In this document: piece after piece, positions 50,450-60,019 of the stretch
Layout of the letters: every line of letters begins with the position of its first letter
How positions within the stretch are numbered: position 1 is the first letter of the stretch
Origin: Candidatus Babelota bacterium
GTDB lineage: Bacteria; Babelota; Babeliae; Babelales; Vermiphilaceae
Assembly: GCA_018266085.1 (NCBI GenBank)
Contig: JAFEAZ010000029.1
Span: 53,230 to 117,229 of the forward strand
Direction of reading: 5' to 3'
DNA: 64,000 nucleotides
Notes under the pieces: generated by a model
Databases searched by the model: none
What the model was told of the DNA's origin: nothing
What the model saw: only the letters and a program-made list of their open reading frames with translations
Program-made: the position numbers and the translations under genes

Positions 50450-51346
50450 ATGATGCTCAGAAGTATGACGGGCTTTGCCTCAAAAATCATTACCATGTCG
50501 TTTGATGATGGGTCTAAGGTCTCAATGGCTATGAGCATCAAATCGCTCAATTCGCGCTTTTTTGAAGCGTCATGCAAGCTGCCGCCGCAGTTGACCAGTT
50601 TGGAAACTGAAAGCGTCAGATTACTTAAAAGCGCTTTGTTACGTGGTCACGTATATGTTACGATCTACGTTAATAATCAGAACGCGTTCAAAGGTGCGGC
50701 CGAGCCATCATTTTCTGTGATTGGCGGCTATATTGATGCGCTTAAAAAAATCCAAGAGAAGTTTGGTGTTGGTGGGCAGCTGTCGATCGATGGTCTCTTA
50801 TTATTGCCAAATCTTTTTTCGGTTGAAGAAAAAGAGCTTGATGAGGAAAAACGCACATTGATACTCCATACCCTCAGAGAGCTTATCGATCTGGTTATTC
50901 AAGAGCAGGTCAAAGAGGGCGCGGTATTGGCTGACGATATTAAGCTGCGCATGGCCAACTGTCGTGCCATTATGCAGCGCATCGAAGAGAAATCACAAGA
51001 GCTTATTACTGCTCAAAAAGAGAAAGTCAAAATAGCACTTGAAGAGGTTACACTCGACGAGAATAAATTAGCAGAGCTGCAGCGCAATGCCGCCTATGTC
51101 TTACTTGAGAAGATGGACATCAATGAAGAGATTGTCCGTTTCAGAAGCCATCTTGCTAATTTTGAGCATCAACTGACGACCGGATCGGTCGAAAAGGGCA
51201 AGCGGCTAGATTTTACGCTGCAAGAGCTTGCGCGTGAAATTAACACGATTGCTGCCAAATGTTCAGATGCCACGATTGCTGCAGCAGCCATTGATGTTAA
51301 GGTTGAACTCGAAAAAGCACGAGAACAGATCCAAAACGTTGTGTAA
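50450..51346 (+). CDS. yicC: YicC family endoribonuclease-like protein
   Basis: 298 aa, MLRSMTGFASKIITM is the YicC signature, with SIKSLNSRFFEASCKLPP and the C-terminal QELAREINTIAAKCSDATI. YicC proteins are endoribonucleases or adaptors that promote RNA decay. ATG at 50450 is used because AAGGAA lies just upstream; a GTG at 50438 gives four more residues. Confidence 0.92.
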   Translation: MMLRSMTGFASKIITMSFDDGSKVSMAMSIKSLNSRFFEASCKLPPQLTSLETESVRLLKSALLRGHVYVTIYVNNQNAFKGAAEPSFSVIGGYIDALKKIQEKFGVGGQLSIDGLLLLPNLFSVEEKELDEEKRTLILHTLRELIDLVIQEQVKEGAVLADDIKLRMANCRAIMQRIEEKSQELITAQKEKVKIALEEVTLDENKLAELQRNAAYVLLEKMDINEEIVRFRSHLANFEHQLTTGSVEKGKRLDFTLQELAREINTIAAKCSDATIAAAAIDVKVELEKAREQIQNVV

Positions 51347-51477
51347 GCGCGCTTACGACATAATCTTTTTATGCGCAGAAGCCCAACATCAGCTCAACAT
51401 TTGCGAAAATATCGCCTACACTAATGTTTCTCTATGTTAATTGATAAAAAACAGTGTCGAGGAACGGAAAAAGCTCA

Positions 51478-54400
51478 ATGTCGTCGCCCCATTTCACTCA
51501 TCTGCACATACACACCGATTTTTCGCTGCTCGATGGCGCAATAACCGTCGACAAGCTTGTGCAGTTTGGTAAACAGCATGGCATGAAGGCGATGGGCATC
51601 AGTGATCACGGCAATATTTTTGGCGCGGTGAAATTTTTCCAAACCTGTCACAAGGCTGGCATCAAGCCGGTCCTTGGCATGGAAGCATATCTGACTGAAG
51701 ATGCTTCCATAAAAAATGCTCAGCGCAAATATTATCATGCGCTGTTGATTGTGCAGAATGAAATTGGGTACAAAAATTTATGTAAGCTGATCTCCTTTGC
51801 CTATCAAAAAGGGTTTTATTTTAAACCACGCATCGACTATGCAATATTGGCACAACACAGTGAAGGGCTTGTGATAACATCAGCCTGTCTTGGTGGACAT
51901 ATTCCCCAATTGTTGATGAACAACAATGACGCTGAGGCTGAACGCATTATCGACTGGCATTTGAAGCAGTTTGGATCTGAACGTTTTTACCTTGAAGTGC
52001 AGCCTGAAGATCAACAAGAACAGGCTGTGCTTAATCAGAAATTATACCATTTGAGCGAAGTTAAAGGTGTGCCACTGGTGGCTACCGGTGATTGTCACTA
52101 TGTCACCGCGCAAGATCGCCAAGCTCATGAGATCATGCTTGCCATTCAAACGCAAGACAAGATGAGCAATCCGCAACGGTATACCTTTGGCAACTGCCGG
52201 GTGCATTTGCGTACCCAAGATGAGATGCTTGCGTTGTTTAAAGAGCATCCATCGGCAGTCTGGAATACAGGTGTCATAGCAGACTCATGTACCTTTGAAT
52301 TTCAGACAGGGAAACTGTTTTTCCCTAAATTTGAAGTGCCGCAAGAACATACTTCCGACAGCTTCTTCTTGCACTTGTGTCGTAAAGGGTTGCAAAAACT
52401 GCATGATGAAAAGCGCATACCTGCCGAGCAAGCAGACACCTATGCAGCACGCTTAGAGCTTGAGGCAGAGCTCATAATCTCTATGGGCTTTGTGGGCTAT
52501 TTTTTAGTGGTCAGTGATTTTATTCAATGGTCTAAGCGTAACAATATTCCAGTCGGTCCAGGACGTGGTTCGGCTGCCGGTTCGCTCGTTGCTTGGGCGC
52601 TTGAGATCACCAACATCGATCCAATTAAATACAATCTTCTTTTTGAGCGTTTTTTAAATCCAGAACGGGTAACCATGCCCGATATCGATATCGATTTTTG
52701 TATCGAAGGGCGCGAAAACGTCATCAACTATATTCGCTCAAAATATGGCAATGATAAGGTTGGCCAGATCATCACATTCGGTACGATGATGGCCAAAGGT
52801 GTTATAAAAGATGTTGCGCGAGCATTAGGTTTCCCTTTTGAAGACTCAAACGCTATTACTTCATTGATTCCTGAGCAGCTCAAAATCACACTGGCTCAAG
52901 CACTTGAACAGGAACCGCGGTTACAAGAATTATTGAACAGTAACCCGCGAGCACAGCAGCTTTTTGATATAGCCTTTCGACTTGAGGGCTTGACGCGCCA
53001 TGCATCAAAACATGCTGCTGGTGTTGTTATTTCGCCTGATCCTATCGATGAAGTGTTGCCGGTCTATGTACCGCCAAAGACGGATGAGTTAGTAACGCAG
53101 TATGCGATGACGGAGCTCGAGAGTCTCGGTTTTTTGAAGATAGATTTACTTGGTCTTAAAAACTTGACCTTGATTGACCGCGTTATCAAGCTCATTGCGC
53201 GTACGCATGGCACGCAGATCAACATAGACGCGCTCCCGTTAGATGATGTGGCGACGTTTCAGTTGATCAGCGAGGGTAAAACATCGGGCGTGTTTCAATT
53301 GGAGTCCAGCGGTTTGAAAGAGGTGCTGCGCAAGCTGCAACCGGACAAGTTTGAAGATATTATCGCGGTTAACGCACTGTACCGCCCGGGGCCACTTGGC
53401 TCAGGCATGATCGATGATTATATCGAACGGCGCCATGGCAGGCAGAAAATAAGTTATTTATTCCCTGAGCTTGCACCTATTCTTGAAGAGACATACGGCG
53501 TCATCGTCTATCAAGAGCAGGTTATGAAAATCGCATCAACGATTGGTGGTTATTCATTAGGGCAAGCGGATATTTTACGCCGTGCAATGGGTAAGAAAAA
53601 AGCTGAGGTGATGGCAGAGCAGCGCGCATTGTTTTTAGAAAAATCGACAGTAGGCGGTTTTAACCAAATAAAAGCTGGTGAACTATTCGATTTGATGGCC
53701 TATTTTGCCGGGTACGGTTTTAACAAATCACATTCAGCAGCGTATGCATTGATCGCCTACCAAACAGCCTATTTAAAAGCGAACTACCCAGCGGAGTTTA
53801 TGGCGTGCCTCATTTCGCTTGAATCTACCAATGCCGAAAAAATGGCATTCTATTTGCAAGAGGCACGCGAGATGGCTCTGACCATTGTGCCGCCCAATAT
53901 TAATCGATCAACAATCGAGTTTGACGTTGTTGATGGTGAGATTCTGTTCGGCTTGCAGGGCATCAAAAGTGTCGGTATCGTTTCGCTTGAAAACATTATT
54001 GCTGTACGCGCAGAAAAACCATTTGTTGATCTGTTAGATTTTTGCAAGCGCATCGATTTGCGCACTTCAAACAAGCGTGTCATTGAGCATTTTATTTCTG
54101 CAGGTGCGCTCGATGTGTTGCCGGGCAATCGTGCGGAAAAAACGAACGAGCTTGGTCGCATTATGGATCTTGCCGCTGAGCATAAAAAGGCTGCGTTAAC
54201 TGGCCAGATGGGGCTTTTTAGTATGCCGATCTCTGATAGCGCAGCAGATGAAGGAAAAGCTCAGCTTTACCAATTTCAACCAGTGCCCGACTGGTCGAGC
54301 AAAGAACGGCTTGAAAAAGAGAAAGAGGTTATCGGCTTTTATGTGAGTGAGCACCCGTTGCATGCGTATCGTGCACAATTGGCCATGCTTAACGTTATCA

Positions 54401-54945
54401 GTTTTTCAAACGCACTTGCGCTGCTTGCGCAATCGCCGACCCAAGAGCCGATGGTCATCTGTTGTGGTTTGCTGACCTCAAAGCGTGAGATCGTCACCAA
54501 AAAGGGTGACACCATGGCATTTGTGCAGGTTGAAGATGGCACATCACATGCGGAAGTTGTGGTCTTTCCATCAGTCTTTAAAAAATCTCATCAGTGGCTC
54601 GGGTCACACACGATTTTTATTGTCAAAGGAGAGCTTGATATCTCATCACAGCAGGCCTGTAAAATAAAAGCGCGTGAGCTGGTGCCGCTCGATCTGTTTT
54701 TTCAAGAGTGGCCGAGCATAGAGCTTGCAAGCTTAACGTTGCCTGATACCTTCGATGAAGACTGGGTGCAAGCGTTGGCGCAGCTGCTGGGCAAAGGTAT
54801 TGGCAAGGGCAGTATACCGCTCGAATTTATTTTTCAGGATAACAATAAGAAATTGCGTTTAGAAACTAAACAAAAAATAGTTTTAACGCATGATATTTGT
54901 GCTAAACTAGAAGCGCATCAAATCAGCGTAAAATTGTCCGTTTAA
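51478..54945 (+). CDS. dnaE: DNA polymerase III subunit alpha
   Basis: 1155 aa, full DnaE length. PHP domain (HLHIHTDFSLLDGA, ISDHGN), then the C-family polymerase core with the catalytic Asp triad region PDIDIDF near residue 401, GPGRGSAAGSLVAWAL, KFEDIIAVNALYRPGP, and a C-terminal OB-fold. It is the replicative polymerase. A GTG at 51454 is an alternative start. The yebC-yicC-dnaE order suggests co-transcription. Confidence 0.96.
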   Translation: MSSPHFTHLHIHTDFSLLDGAITVDKLVQFGKQHGMKAMGISDHGNIFGAVKFFQTCHKAGIKPVLGMEAYLTEDASIKNAQRKYYHALLIVQNEIGYKNLCKLISFAYQKGFYFKPRIDYAILAQHSEGLVITSACLGGHIPQLLMNNNDAEAERIIDWHLKQFGSERFYLEVQPEDQQEQAVLNQKLYHLSEVKGVPLVATGDCHYVTAQDRQAHEIMLAIQTQDKMSNPQRYTFGNCRVHLRTQDEMLALFKEHPSAVWNTGVIADSCTFEFQTGKLFFPKFEVPQEHTSDSFFLHLCRKGLQKLHDEKRIPAEQADTYAARLELEAELIISMGFVGYFLVVSDFIQWSKRNNIPVGPGRGSAAGSLVAWALEITNIDPIKYNLLFERFLNPERVTMPDIDIDFCIEGRENVINYIRSKYGNDKVGQIITFGTMMAKGVIKDVARALGFPFEDSNAITSLIPEQLKITLAQALEQEPRLQELLNSNPRAQQLFDIAFRLEGLTRHASKHAAGVVISPDPIDEVLPVYVPPKTDELVTQYAMTELESLGFLKIDLLGLKNLTLIDRVIKLIARTHGTQINIDALPLDDVATFQLISEGKTSGVFQLESSGLKEVLRKLQPDKFEDIIAVNALYRPGPLGSGMIDDYIERRHGRQKISYLFPELAPILEETYGVIVYQEQVMKIASTIGGYSLGQADILRRAMGKKKAEVMAEQRALFLEKSTVGGFNQIKAGELFDLMAYFAGYGFNKSHSAAYALIAYQTAYLKANYPAEFMACLISLESTNAEKMAFYLQEAREMALTIVPPNINRSTIEFDVVDGEILFGLQGIKSVGIVSLENIIAVRAEKPFVDLLDFCKRIDLRTSNKRVIEHFISAGALDVLPGNRAEKTNELGRIMDLAAEHKKAALTGQMGLFSMPISDSAADEGKAQLYQFQPVPDWSSKERLEKEKEVIGFYVSEHPLHAYRAQLAMLNVISFSNALALLAQSPTQEPMVICCGLLTSKREIVTKKGDTMAFVQVEDGTSHAEVVVFPSVFKKSHQWLGSHTIFIVKGELDISSQQACKIKARELVPLDLFFQEWPSIELASLTLPDTFDEDWVQALAQLLGKGIGKGSIPLEFIFQDNNKKLRLETKQKIVLTHDICAKLEAHQISVKLSV

Positions 54946-54973
54946 TTAATCTATAACAGTTAAGGTGTTTTTT

Positions 54974-55282
54974 ATGAAAAAAATCCTTTTAGGGTGTTTT
55001 GTTGTTTCTTGTGCCTGTTTGCCAGTAGTTAGCAAGGCATCAGAAGAGGCAGCTGATGAGCGTGAAGATTATAGGCAGCAAGTAGTGCTGGCTGAGAAGG
55101 CTAAGAAAGCTAGGGATGCTAGGAAAGCTGAAGATGAGAGGTTTGGTACGAAAGCTAAGCCGAAGAGTGCAGAAGAAATAAAGCTCGCTGCTGAATGGGA
55201 AGCAAGGTTGCAATGTCAGCTGAAAGGTGGCCAGTATTGGAGAGCTCGCGGAGAGTGTTTATGTCCTAAATGTTGTAAATAG
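54974..55282 (+). CDS. Small secreted Cys-rich protein
   Basis: 102 aa, signal peptide MKKILLGCFVVSCACLPVVS then a charged helical mature region (RQQVVLAEKAKKARDARKAEDE) and a C-terminal Cys cluster (GECLCPKCCK) that may bind metal. AAGGTG upstream of the ATG. Paralogous at the N-terminus to the next gene. Confidence 0.65.
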   Translation: MKKILLGCFVVSCACLPVVSKASEEAADEREDYRQQVVLAEKAKKARDARKAEDERFGTKAKPKSAEEIKLAAEWEARLQCQLKGGQYWRARGECLCPKCCK

Positions 55283-55336
55283 AATTCAACTGTAGTCACA
55301 ATTGTTTGTTTAGCTAACTGCAACGAAGGTGTTTAT

Positions 55337-55718
55337 ATGAAAAGAATCCTACTGCAAGGTTTAATCGTGTCTTGCCTCTGTTTGCCTGTAATTGGACAAG
55401 CGTCAGACGGTGAGAACTCAGCTGTCGATCCTCGTATGCAAGGAATACATGGCTGCGAGACGAGCTGCTCAGCAAGCATCGGGCAAGCAAGCGACAATTG
55501 AAATGCTTAGCAAAGGAAATCAATCTTACTGCATATACACAGACCCAGCGGTTGTCAGAGCTAGAGAAGCTGTTAGCAATGACCCTTCTGGTAATCTCGT
55601 CGCTTTCGACGAGGCAGTACGAAAAGCAGAAGGTCCTTGGGGTCGGTTAAATACTGGAACAGGTAATAAAAAAGCTGCTCTTAAGGAGATTGCTAGCTGG
55701 TTACCATGGCTGAAATAA
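55337..55718 (+). pseudogene. Frameshifted small secreted gene
   Basis: The first frame (ATG 55337, AAGGTG upstream) gives a signal peptide MKRILLQGLIVSCLCLPVIG and stops at 55499-55501. A different frame carries on from near 55430 as MAARRAAQQASGKQAT to 55718, ending NKKAALKEIASWLPWLK. Joined near DPR/KEYMAAR they make a ~125-aa protein. The signal peptide is a paralogue of the previous gene's. Likely a single indel. Confidence 0.6.
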
Positions 55719-55742
55719 AACCTCTCCTGTTTATCTGATTTA

Positions 55743-55839
55743 AAAAAGCATATCGCATAAACTTGTTGCCAACATAGAACTCTTTGATACTCAGAGATCA
55801 AATAGTTACGTTTGGCAGGGGTAGCGCGATATGCTTTTT
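55743..55839. ncRNA. Long nested hairpin, possible structured RNA or bidirectional terminator
   Basis: Three nested stems: AAAAAGCATATCGC (55743-55756) with GCGATATGCTTTTT (55826-55839), 14 bp; TGCCAA (55767-55772) with TTGGCA (55812-55817); and AACT-c-TTTGAT (55778-55788) with ATCAAA-t-AGTT (55797-55807), closed by an 8-nt loop. It fills the gap between convergent genes ending at 55718 and 55844. The outer stem ends in T5, so terminator function is plausible, but the nested structure is larger than needed. Confidence 0.5.
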
Positions 55840-55843
55840 CCGT

Positions 55844-56506
55844 TTACGCTTGCTGCGCAAGATACAGATGCGCATGCTCAGATGCTGCTGGATGCATAGC
55901 CTCTACATGAGCTAAAAATTGCTGTAAGGCAACTTGATCATCAAGTGCCAGAAGCCCATCAAGTACCTGCTCAATATGCACTCGCAAAGGCTCTATGTCG
56001 CAGGCATTATCACGTAAAGTAGCAAAAATAAGCTCTTGTCGTTCGATGACGGTGCTTTGTGCGTCAGCATACTGATCGAGCTCCTCAAGGAGTAAGCGCG
56101 CATTAACCAGATCATCATGGCCGAGAGCCAGCGCAAAAAGCATCTGTAAATAGGTGACAACACGGTCGGTTAAGCGTAATTTTTTATACAGGTCGACTAC
56201 GACGCGAATATAGTCAGCGGTCGCAGGAGCCATAGTGATGACATGCTCGCAGACGGCGGCAGCTTCAAGTAAGCGGTTCGATTTTTTATAGAGAGCAATC
56301 GCTTGGTCATATTTAGCTATAGCACCTATGGCGTCTTCAAATGAAAAGAGAATGTCTCCTTCAAGTTGGCTCGCAAAAGCGAGATCATCAAATGAGTGAG
56401 ACAAGAGCCTGTAGACGCCCAGGGCGCGCTCTTTTTCGCCACGTGAAACGCATTCTGCAAGTTTAAACCAGGCAACATTATACTTGTCTGATGGTAGATA
56501 CCTCAT
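55844..56506 (-). CDS. TPR-like repeat protein
   Basis: 220 aa, all helical, no signal peptide. Tetratricopeptide-like helix pairs are visible, e.g. DLAFASQLEGDILFSFEDAI, AIAKYDQAIALYKKSNRLLE, and DDLVNARLLLEELDQY. TPRs are protein-protein scaffolds. AAAGGGATG precedes the ATG. No functional partner is evident. Confidence 0.6.
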   Translation of the reverse strand: MRYLPSDKYNVAWFKLAECVSRGEKERALGVYRLLSHSFDDLAFASQLEGDILFSFEDAIGAIAKYDQAIALYKKSNRLLEAAAVCEHVITMAPATADYIRVVVDLYKKLRLTDRVVTYLQMLFALALGHDDLVNARLLLEELDQYADAQSTVIERQELIFATLRDNACDIEPLRVHIEQVLDGLLALDDQVALQQFLAHVEAMHPAASEHAHLYLAQQA

Positions 56507-56745
56507 TGTTAGCCCATCCCTTTTTTAATTCTGGATCTTTATCATGCTCTGGGCACGCTTTTATCTATAGTTTGTAGCATAGTAAAAAAGCAAACGGAAA
56601 TAAGCAATAATTTAATAAAACATGAGAGGCCGGTAGAGGTGTTAAAAGGCTGGCCTGCCAGTCATTTCATAGTGCGACTTGGACGTTCTGAGTTGGCATT
56701 ATCCAACAAAATAAGAGTGTTTTCTGGTTGGCTTTGAGAAATGAC

Positions 56746-56820
56746 TGGTGCCGGGGGTCGGAATTGAACCAACGACGCTAAGCTCTTCAGGCTTACGCTC
56801 TACCACTGAGCTACCCCGGC
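56746..56820 (-). tRNA. tRNA-Phe (anticodon GAA)
   Basis: Minus-strand cloverleaf: acceptor GCCGGGG/CCCCGGC, D arm GCTCAGTGGTAGAGC, anticodon stem TAAGC/GCTTA with loop CTGAAGA (GAA), T loop TTCAATT, encoded CCA. It lies 200 bp from pheS, divergently transcribed. Confidence 0.95.
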
Positions 56821-57026
56821 GAATAATGACATATTTTTTTGAAAGTATTACTTTGAAATCAGTAACGGTTAGTAGCCTACTCATATGGTGGCATTTGTCA
56901 ATATAATTCGAGTAATTCTTTATTCCTGCGTGGCGCGCGATACGTAGGACAGAACAAGTTTGTCAATCGGTTGATGGTCTGGTACGCTAAAGCTCGTGCG
57001 TTGTGTACAACTACTATTCGTAGGTA

Positions 57027-58076
57027 ATGGATTTTCCCAATATGATACCAATTATTGCTGAAATAGAGCGGGTTAAACAGGCTTTTATGACCGCCTTAGA
57101 GGCGGCTACCACGCACCAGGCGCTTGAACAGGTGCGGCTGCTTTTTCTGTCTCGTCAGGGTGAACTTGCAGCGCTTATGGCGCAATTAAAAGAATTATCG
57201 GTTGAGCAAAAACGTCAAGCTGGTCCAGCCCTTAATGAGCTGCGTTCCTTGTTTCAGGTTGCTTTTGACGCGCGTCAAAAGCTTGTTGCCGATCTGGCGA
57301 TGCGTGGCGAACAAGAACAGGCTGCTTCATTTGATGTAACGGCAGTGCGCTCTGTTGCTCGGCGTGGCAGCATTCATATATACACGCAGATCATCGAAAA
57401 GTTAGAGGATATTTTCATCTCGATGGGTTATAGCGTTGTGGAAGGTCCTGAAGTAGAGACGGAATTTTACAATTTTGATGCGCTTAATATTCCAGCAAAC
57501 CATCCTGCCCGTGACGCGCATGACACTTTTTGGTTAACTATTCCATCATTGCTTTTGCGTACACACACATCACCGGTGCAGATTCGCGCCCTTGAAAAGC
57601 AAGAGTTTCCGCTTGCTATTTGTGCCCCAGGACGCGTGTACCGTAACGAAGCGACGGATGCGAGCCACAATTTTATGTTTACGCAAATAGAAGGGTTGTT
57701 CATCGACAAGCACGTATCGATGGCGAATCTTATCGCCACGGTAGAGACCTTTTTGCAGGCAGTTTTTGAAAAAAAAGATTTGAAGGTTCGTGCGCGACCA
57801 AGCTATTTCCCTTTTGTTGAACCGGGCATAGAGATCGATTGTTCCTGCCCGTTCTGCGCTGCAGGCTGCTCGATTTGCAAAAAAACGGGGTGGATTGAGC
57901 TGATGGGTGCTGGACTTGTGCACCCGAACGTTTTAAAATCATGCGGCATTGATCCGGAAATATATTCAGGCTTTGCCTTTGGACTCGGTATCGATCGACT
58001 GGCTATGATGAAATATGGCATCAACGATATTCGCTTATTTCAAAGTCCAAAAATAGGGTTTCTTGAGCAGTTTTAA
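57027..58076 (+). CDS. pheS: Phenylalanyl-tRNA synthetase alpha subunit
   Basis: 349 aa. N-terminal coiled coil, then class II motifs: FYNFDALNIPANHPARDAHDTFWL, motif 2 GRVYRNEATDASHNFMFTQIEG, and motif 3 GFAFGLGIDRLAMMKYGINDIR. It should pair with PheT, which is not downstream; the next gene is galU. tRNA-Phe lies on the opposite strand upstream. Confidence 0.95.
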   Translation: MDFPNMIPIIAEIERVKQAFMTALEAATTHQALEQVRLLFLSRQGELAALMAQLKELSVEQKRQAGPALNELRSLFQVAFDARQKLVADLAMRGEQEQAASFDVTAVRSVARRGSIHIYTQIIEKLEDIFISMGYSVVEGPEVETEFYNFDALNIPANHPARDAHDTFWLTIPSLLLRTHTSPVQIRALEKQEFPLAICAPGRVYRNEATDASHNFMFTQIEGLFIDKHVSMANLIATVETFLQAVFEKKDLKVRARPSYFPFVEPGIEIDCSCPFCAAGCSICKKTGWIELMGAGLVHPNVLKSCGIDPEIYSGFAFGLGIDRLAMMKYGINDIRLFQSPKIGFLEQF

Positions 58077-58105
58077 GGTTATAGTTGTAAAGGGGTCTTT
58101 GTTTT

Positions 58106-59029
58106 ATGGACATCAGCAAAGTTATTATTCCAGCAGCAGGCTTAGGAACTCGTTTTCTGCCCTACACTAAAGCGGTCCCAAAAGAAATGCTGCCTCTTTT
58201 AAATAAACCGGCTATTCAGTATATTGCGCAAGAGGCGTTGGCATCAGACATACAACAGTTTTTAATGGTCACGAGCAAAGGCAAAAACGCTATAGCCGAC
58301 TATTTTGATGCAGACCCAGCCTTAGAGCTTTTTTTAAAGGAACGTAATAAAACAGCATTATTAAATGAGCTTGATAAGATTGCGCGTACTGCTCACTTTA
58401 GTTATATTCGCCAGCCCGAGCCGTTAGGTCTTGGTCATGCAATCTGTATGGCTCGTCATGCGATCGCCAGCAAAGAATATTTTGGTGTGATGCTTCCTGA
58501 TGATATCATCGTTGGAGCAACTCCTGCATTATTACAACTGATACGGATTGCTCGCCAAGAACGAGCAAGTGTCATAGCAGTGCAAGAGGTTCCTGAAGAG
58601 TATATTTCTATGTACGGTGTTGTAAGCATCAAAAAACAGTTCACCCCAAATCTGTTTCAGGTCGCTAACTTGGTTGAAAAACCGAATAAAAAGGATGCCC
58701 CTTCTAATTTGGCTATCATTGGCCGCTATGTACTGTCACAAAAGCTGTTTAAAGCGCTTGATGAGGTTGGCTACAACCAAGATCATGGCGAGATTCAGTT
58801 GACCGATGGTATTACACAGATGAGCAAAGACGGCGAGAAGGTGCTCGCTTATAAGGTACAAGGCAATCGTTTTGATGTTGGCACGCCGATTGGTTGGATT
58901 AAGGCGCTCATTAGCCTCGCGTCACAGGACCCTTATTATGCACCACATATTAGAGAGTTTTTGATGGATTTTAATACGACCACCTCGTTTGTGTATAATT
59001 CTACTAAGAATCTTACGCCGACGCTGTAA
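58106..59029 (+). CDS. galU: UTP-glucose-1-phosphate uridylyltransferase
   Basis: 307 aa, full length. Signature IPAAGLGTRFLPYTKAVPKEMLPLLNKPAIQYI, then RQPEPLGLGHAICMARH, LPDDIIV, and ANLVEKPNKKDAPSN. It makes UDP-glucose for envelope sugars. It is 29 bp after pheS. Confidence 0.94.
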   Translation: MDISKVIIPAAGLGTRFLPYTKAVPKEMLPLLNKPAIQYIAQEALASDIQQFLMVTSKGKNAIADYFDADPALELFLKERNKTALLNELDKIARTAHFSYIRQPEPLGLGHAICMARHAIASKEYFGVMLPDDIIVGATPALLQLIRIARQERASVIAVQEVPEEYISMYGVVSIKKQFTPNLFQVANLVEKPNKKDAPSNLAIIGRYVLSQKLFKALDEVGYNQDHGEIQLTDGITQMSKDGEKVLAYKVQGNRFDVGTPIGWIKALISLASQDPYYAPHIREFLMDFNTTTSFVYNSTKNLTPTL

Positions 59030-59120
59030 TAACTATTTAGTACAAAAAAGTTGAACAAGAGCTTTAGCGCGACCATCTTAGAAATGTCATGAATGGACAA
59101 TAACACCTAGGCTTATCAGT

Positions 59121-59210
59121 TCTCGGGTCATCCTCGCGAAAACAGCCTGCCCGGCGAAGCTTGCCGAGCCTGATGGCCCGGATAAGCGTAGTCGGGGGAT
59201 CCAGCCTACG
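59121..59210 (-). repeat. Compound palindromic repeat
   Basis: A GGGTCATCC...GGATCC-type element with an internal palindrome around GCCCGGCGAAGCTTGCCGAGCC and GGCCCGG. Related to the shorter elements in this window by its GGGTCAT end and GGGGATCCAG. Confidence 0.5.
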
Positions 59211-59261
59211 CACCTTAGTAAAGTTTGCTATGGGTCATCCCAATTGAAGTTTTTTTAGCCT

Positions 59262-59287
59262 GGATTCCCGTCTGTACGAGAATGACT
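59262..59287 (+). repeat. Short palindromic repeat (TGGATTCCCG type)
   Basis: TGGATTCCCG-TCTGTA-CGAGAATGAC, nearly the same as the copy inside the toxin gene at 8529-8558. Confidence 0.6.
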
Positions 59288-59498
59288 TGAAAAAATCCTG
59301 GCCTCGACCCTTATTATTTCAAAAGCTTTATCTAATAACTTTGTGCTCCTCAAGTGCATTCGCGCGGCTCTTTTTTCATGCAAGTCCTCAATTTTATTGC
59401 AGCTAGCAATCTTCTAATGGTATCATGATGTCAGATTGTTTCAAATGAGACATGTTTTGCCGTGTGTGATAAAGGATGCCAAAAAGTGGAGTTGAGCT

Positions 59499-59711
59499 AT
59501 GCAGTGCATACAAAACTATTTGTTTACAATGATTTTATCGCTGTCTGTTCTGGTAACGCAGTTGGCGCGCGCTTGCCCAACCTGTACTGGCAGCTTAGAG
59601 GCCGATACGCCGCCGCTCTTTAGCAAAGAATATGAAAAGCAATACACGCTTTATGAGGATGGCATGCTTGAGATACCCGCTATTCAGAAGGATTATCATG
59701 AAGCTCATTAA
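59499..59711 (+). CDS. Small secreted CPTC protein
   Basis: 70 aa, signal peptide (NYLFTMILSLSVLVTQLARA) with a CPTC motif right after cleavage, then a short acidic tail. Not recognised. It overlaps the start of the next gene by 14 bp, so they are coupled. Confidence 0.55.
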   Translation: MQCIQNYLFTMILSLSVLVTQLARACPTCTGSLEADTPPLFSKEYEKQYTLYEDGMLEIPAIQKDYHEAH

Positions 59712-60009
59712 CCTACGCATGTATGTGGTAATCATGTTCCTGAGTCTGCCGAGCGCCATTGTCAGCGCGCCGGGCTGTCAAGACAATAGTCGCCATCTTG
59801 AGCGGGGCACAATCGATTATAAGCAATGGCATTATGTCGCTTGCACCTGCCCGTGCGATAAATACCAGTTGCGTCCTGACAGCCGCTGTTCTGAGTGTGA
59901 GCATTTACACACAGCGGTGGGTCTGGTGCATTCAAAAGAGATGTCACCTACACAGGTGCTTAATATTTCGAAGTTAGAGGCTTGGTCTGATGCGCATAGA
60001 GTAGAATAA
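59698..60009 (+). CDS. Small secreted Cys-rich protein
   Basis: 103 aa from ATG 59698 (AAGGA upstream). Signal peptide (YVVIMFLSLPSAIVSA), then mature Cys-rich stretch (APGCQDNSRH, YVACTCPCDKYQLR, RCSECEHL). Function unknown. Its 3' end (AWSDAHRVE) has a remnant copy upstream of the third F-box gene, tying it to the duplication there. Confidence 0.6.
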   Translation: MKLINLRMYVVIMFLSLPSAIVSAPGCQDNSRHLERGTIDYKQWHYVACTCPCDKYQLRPDSRCSECEHLHTAVGLVHSKEMSPTQVLNISKLEAWSDAHRVE

Positions 60010-60019
60010 GAGGTCTGCA

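Larger units (their letters stand above)
59030..59498. other. Non-coding interval carrying two palindromic repeats
   Basis: No gene is supported. It contains a long compound element (59121-59210) and a short TGGATTCCCG element (59262-59287), both of the dispersed family. It follows galU and precedes small secreted genes. Confidence 0.55.

Noticed and set aside
56699..56884. Minus-strand open frame over tRNA-Phe
   Set aside because: Translation of the tRNA itself; artefact.
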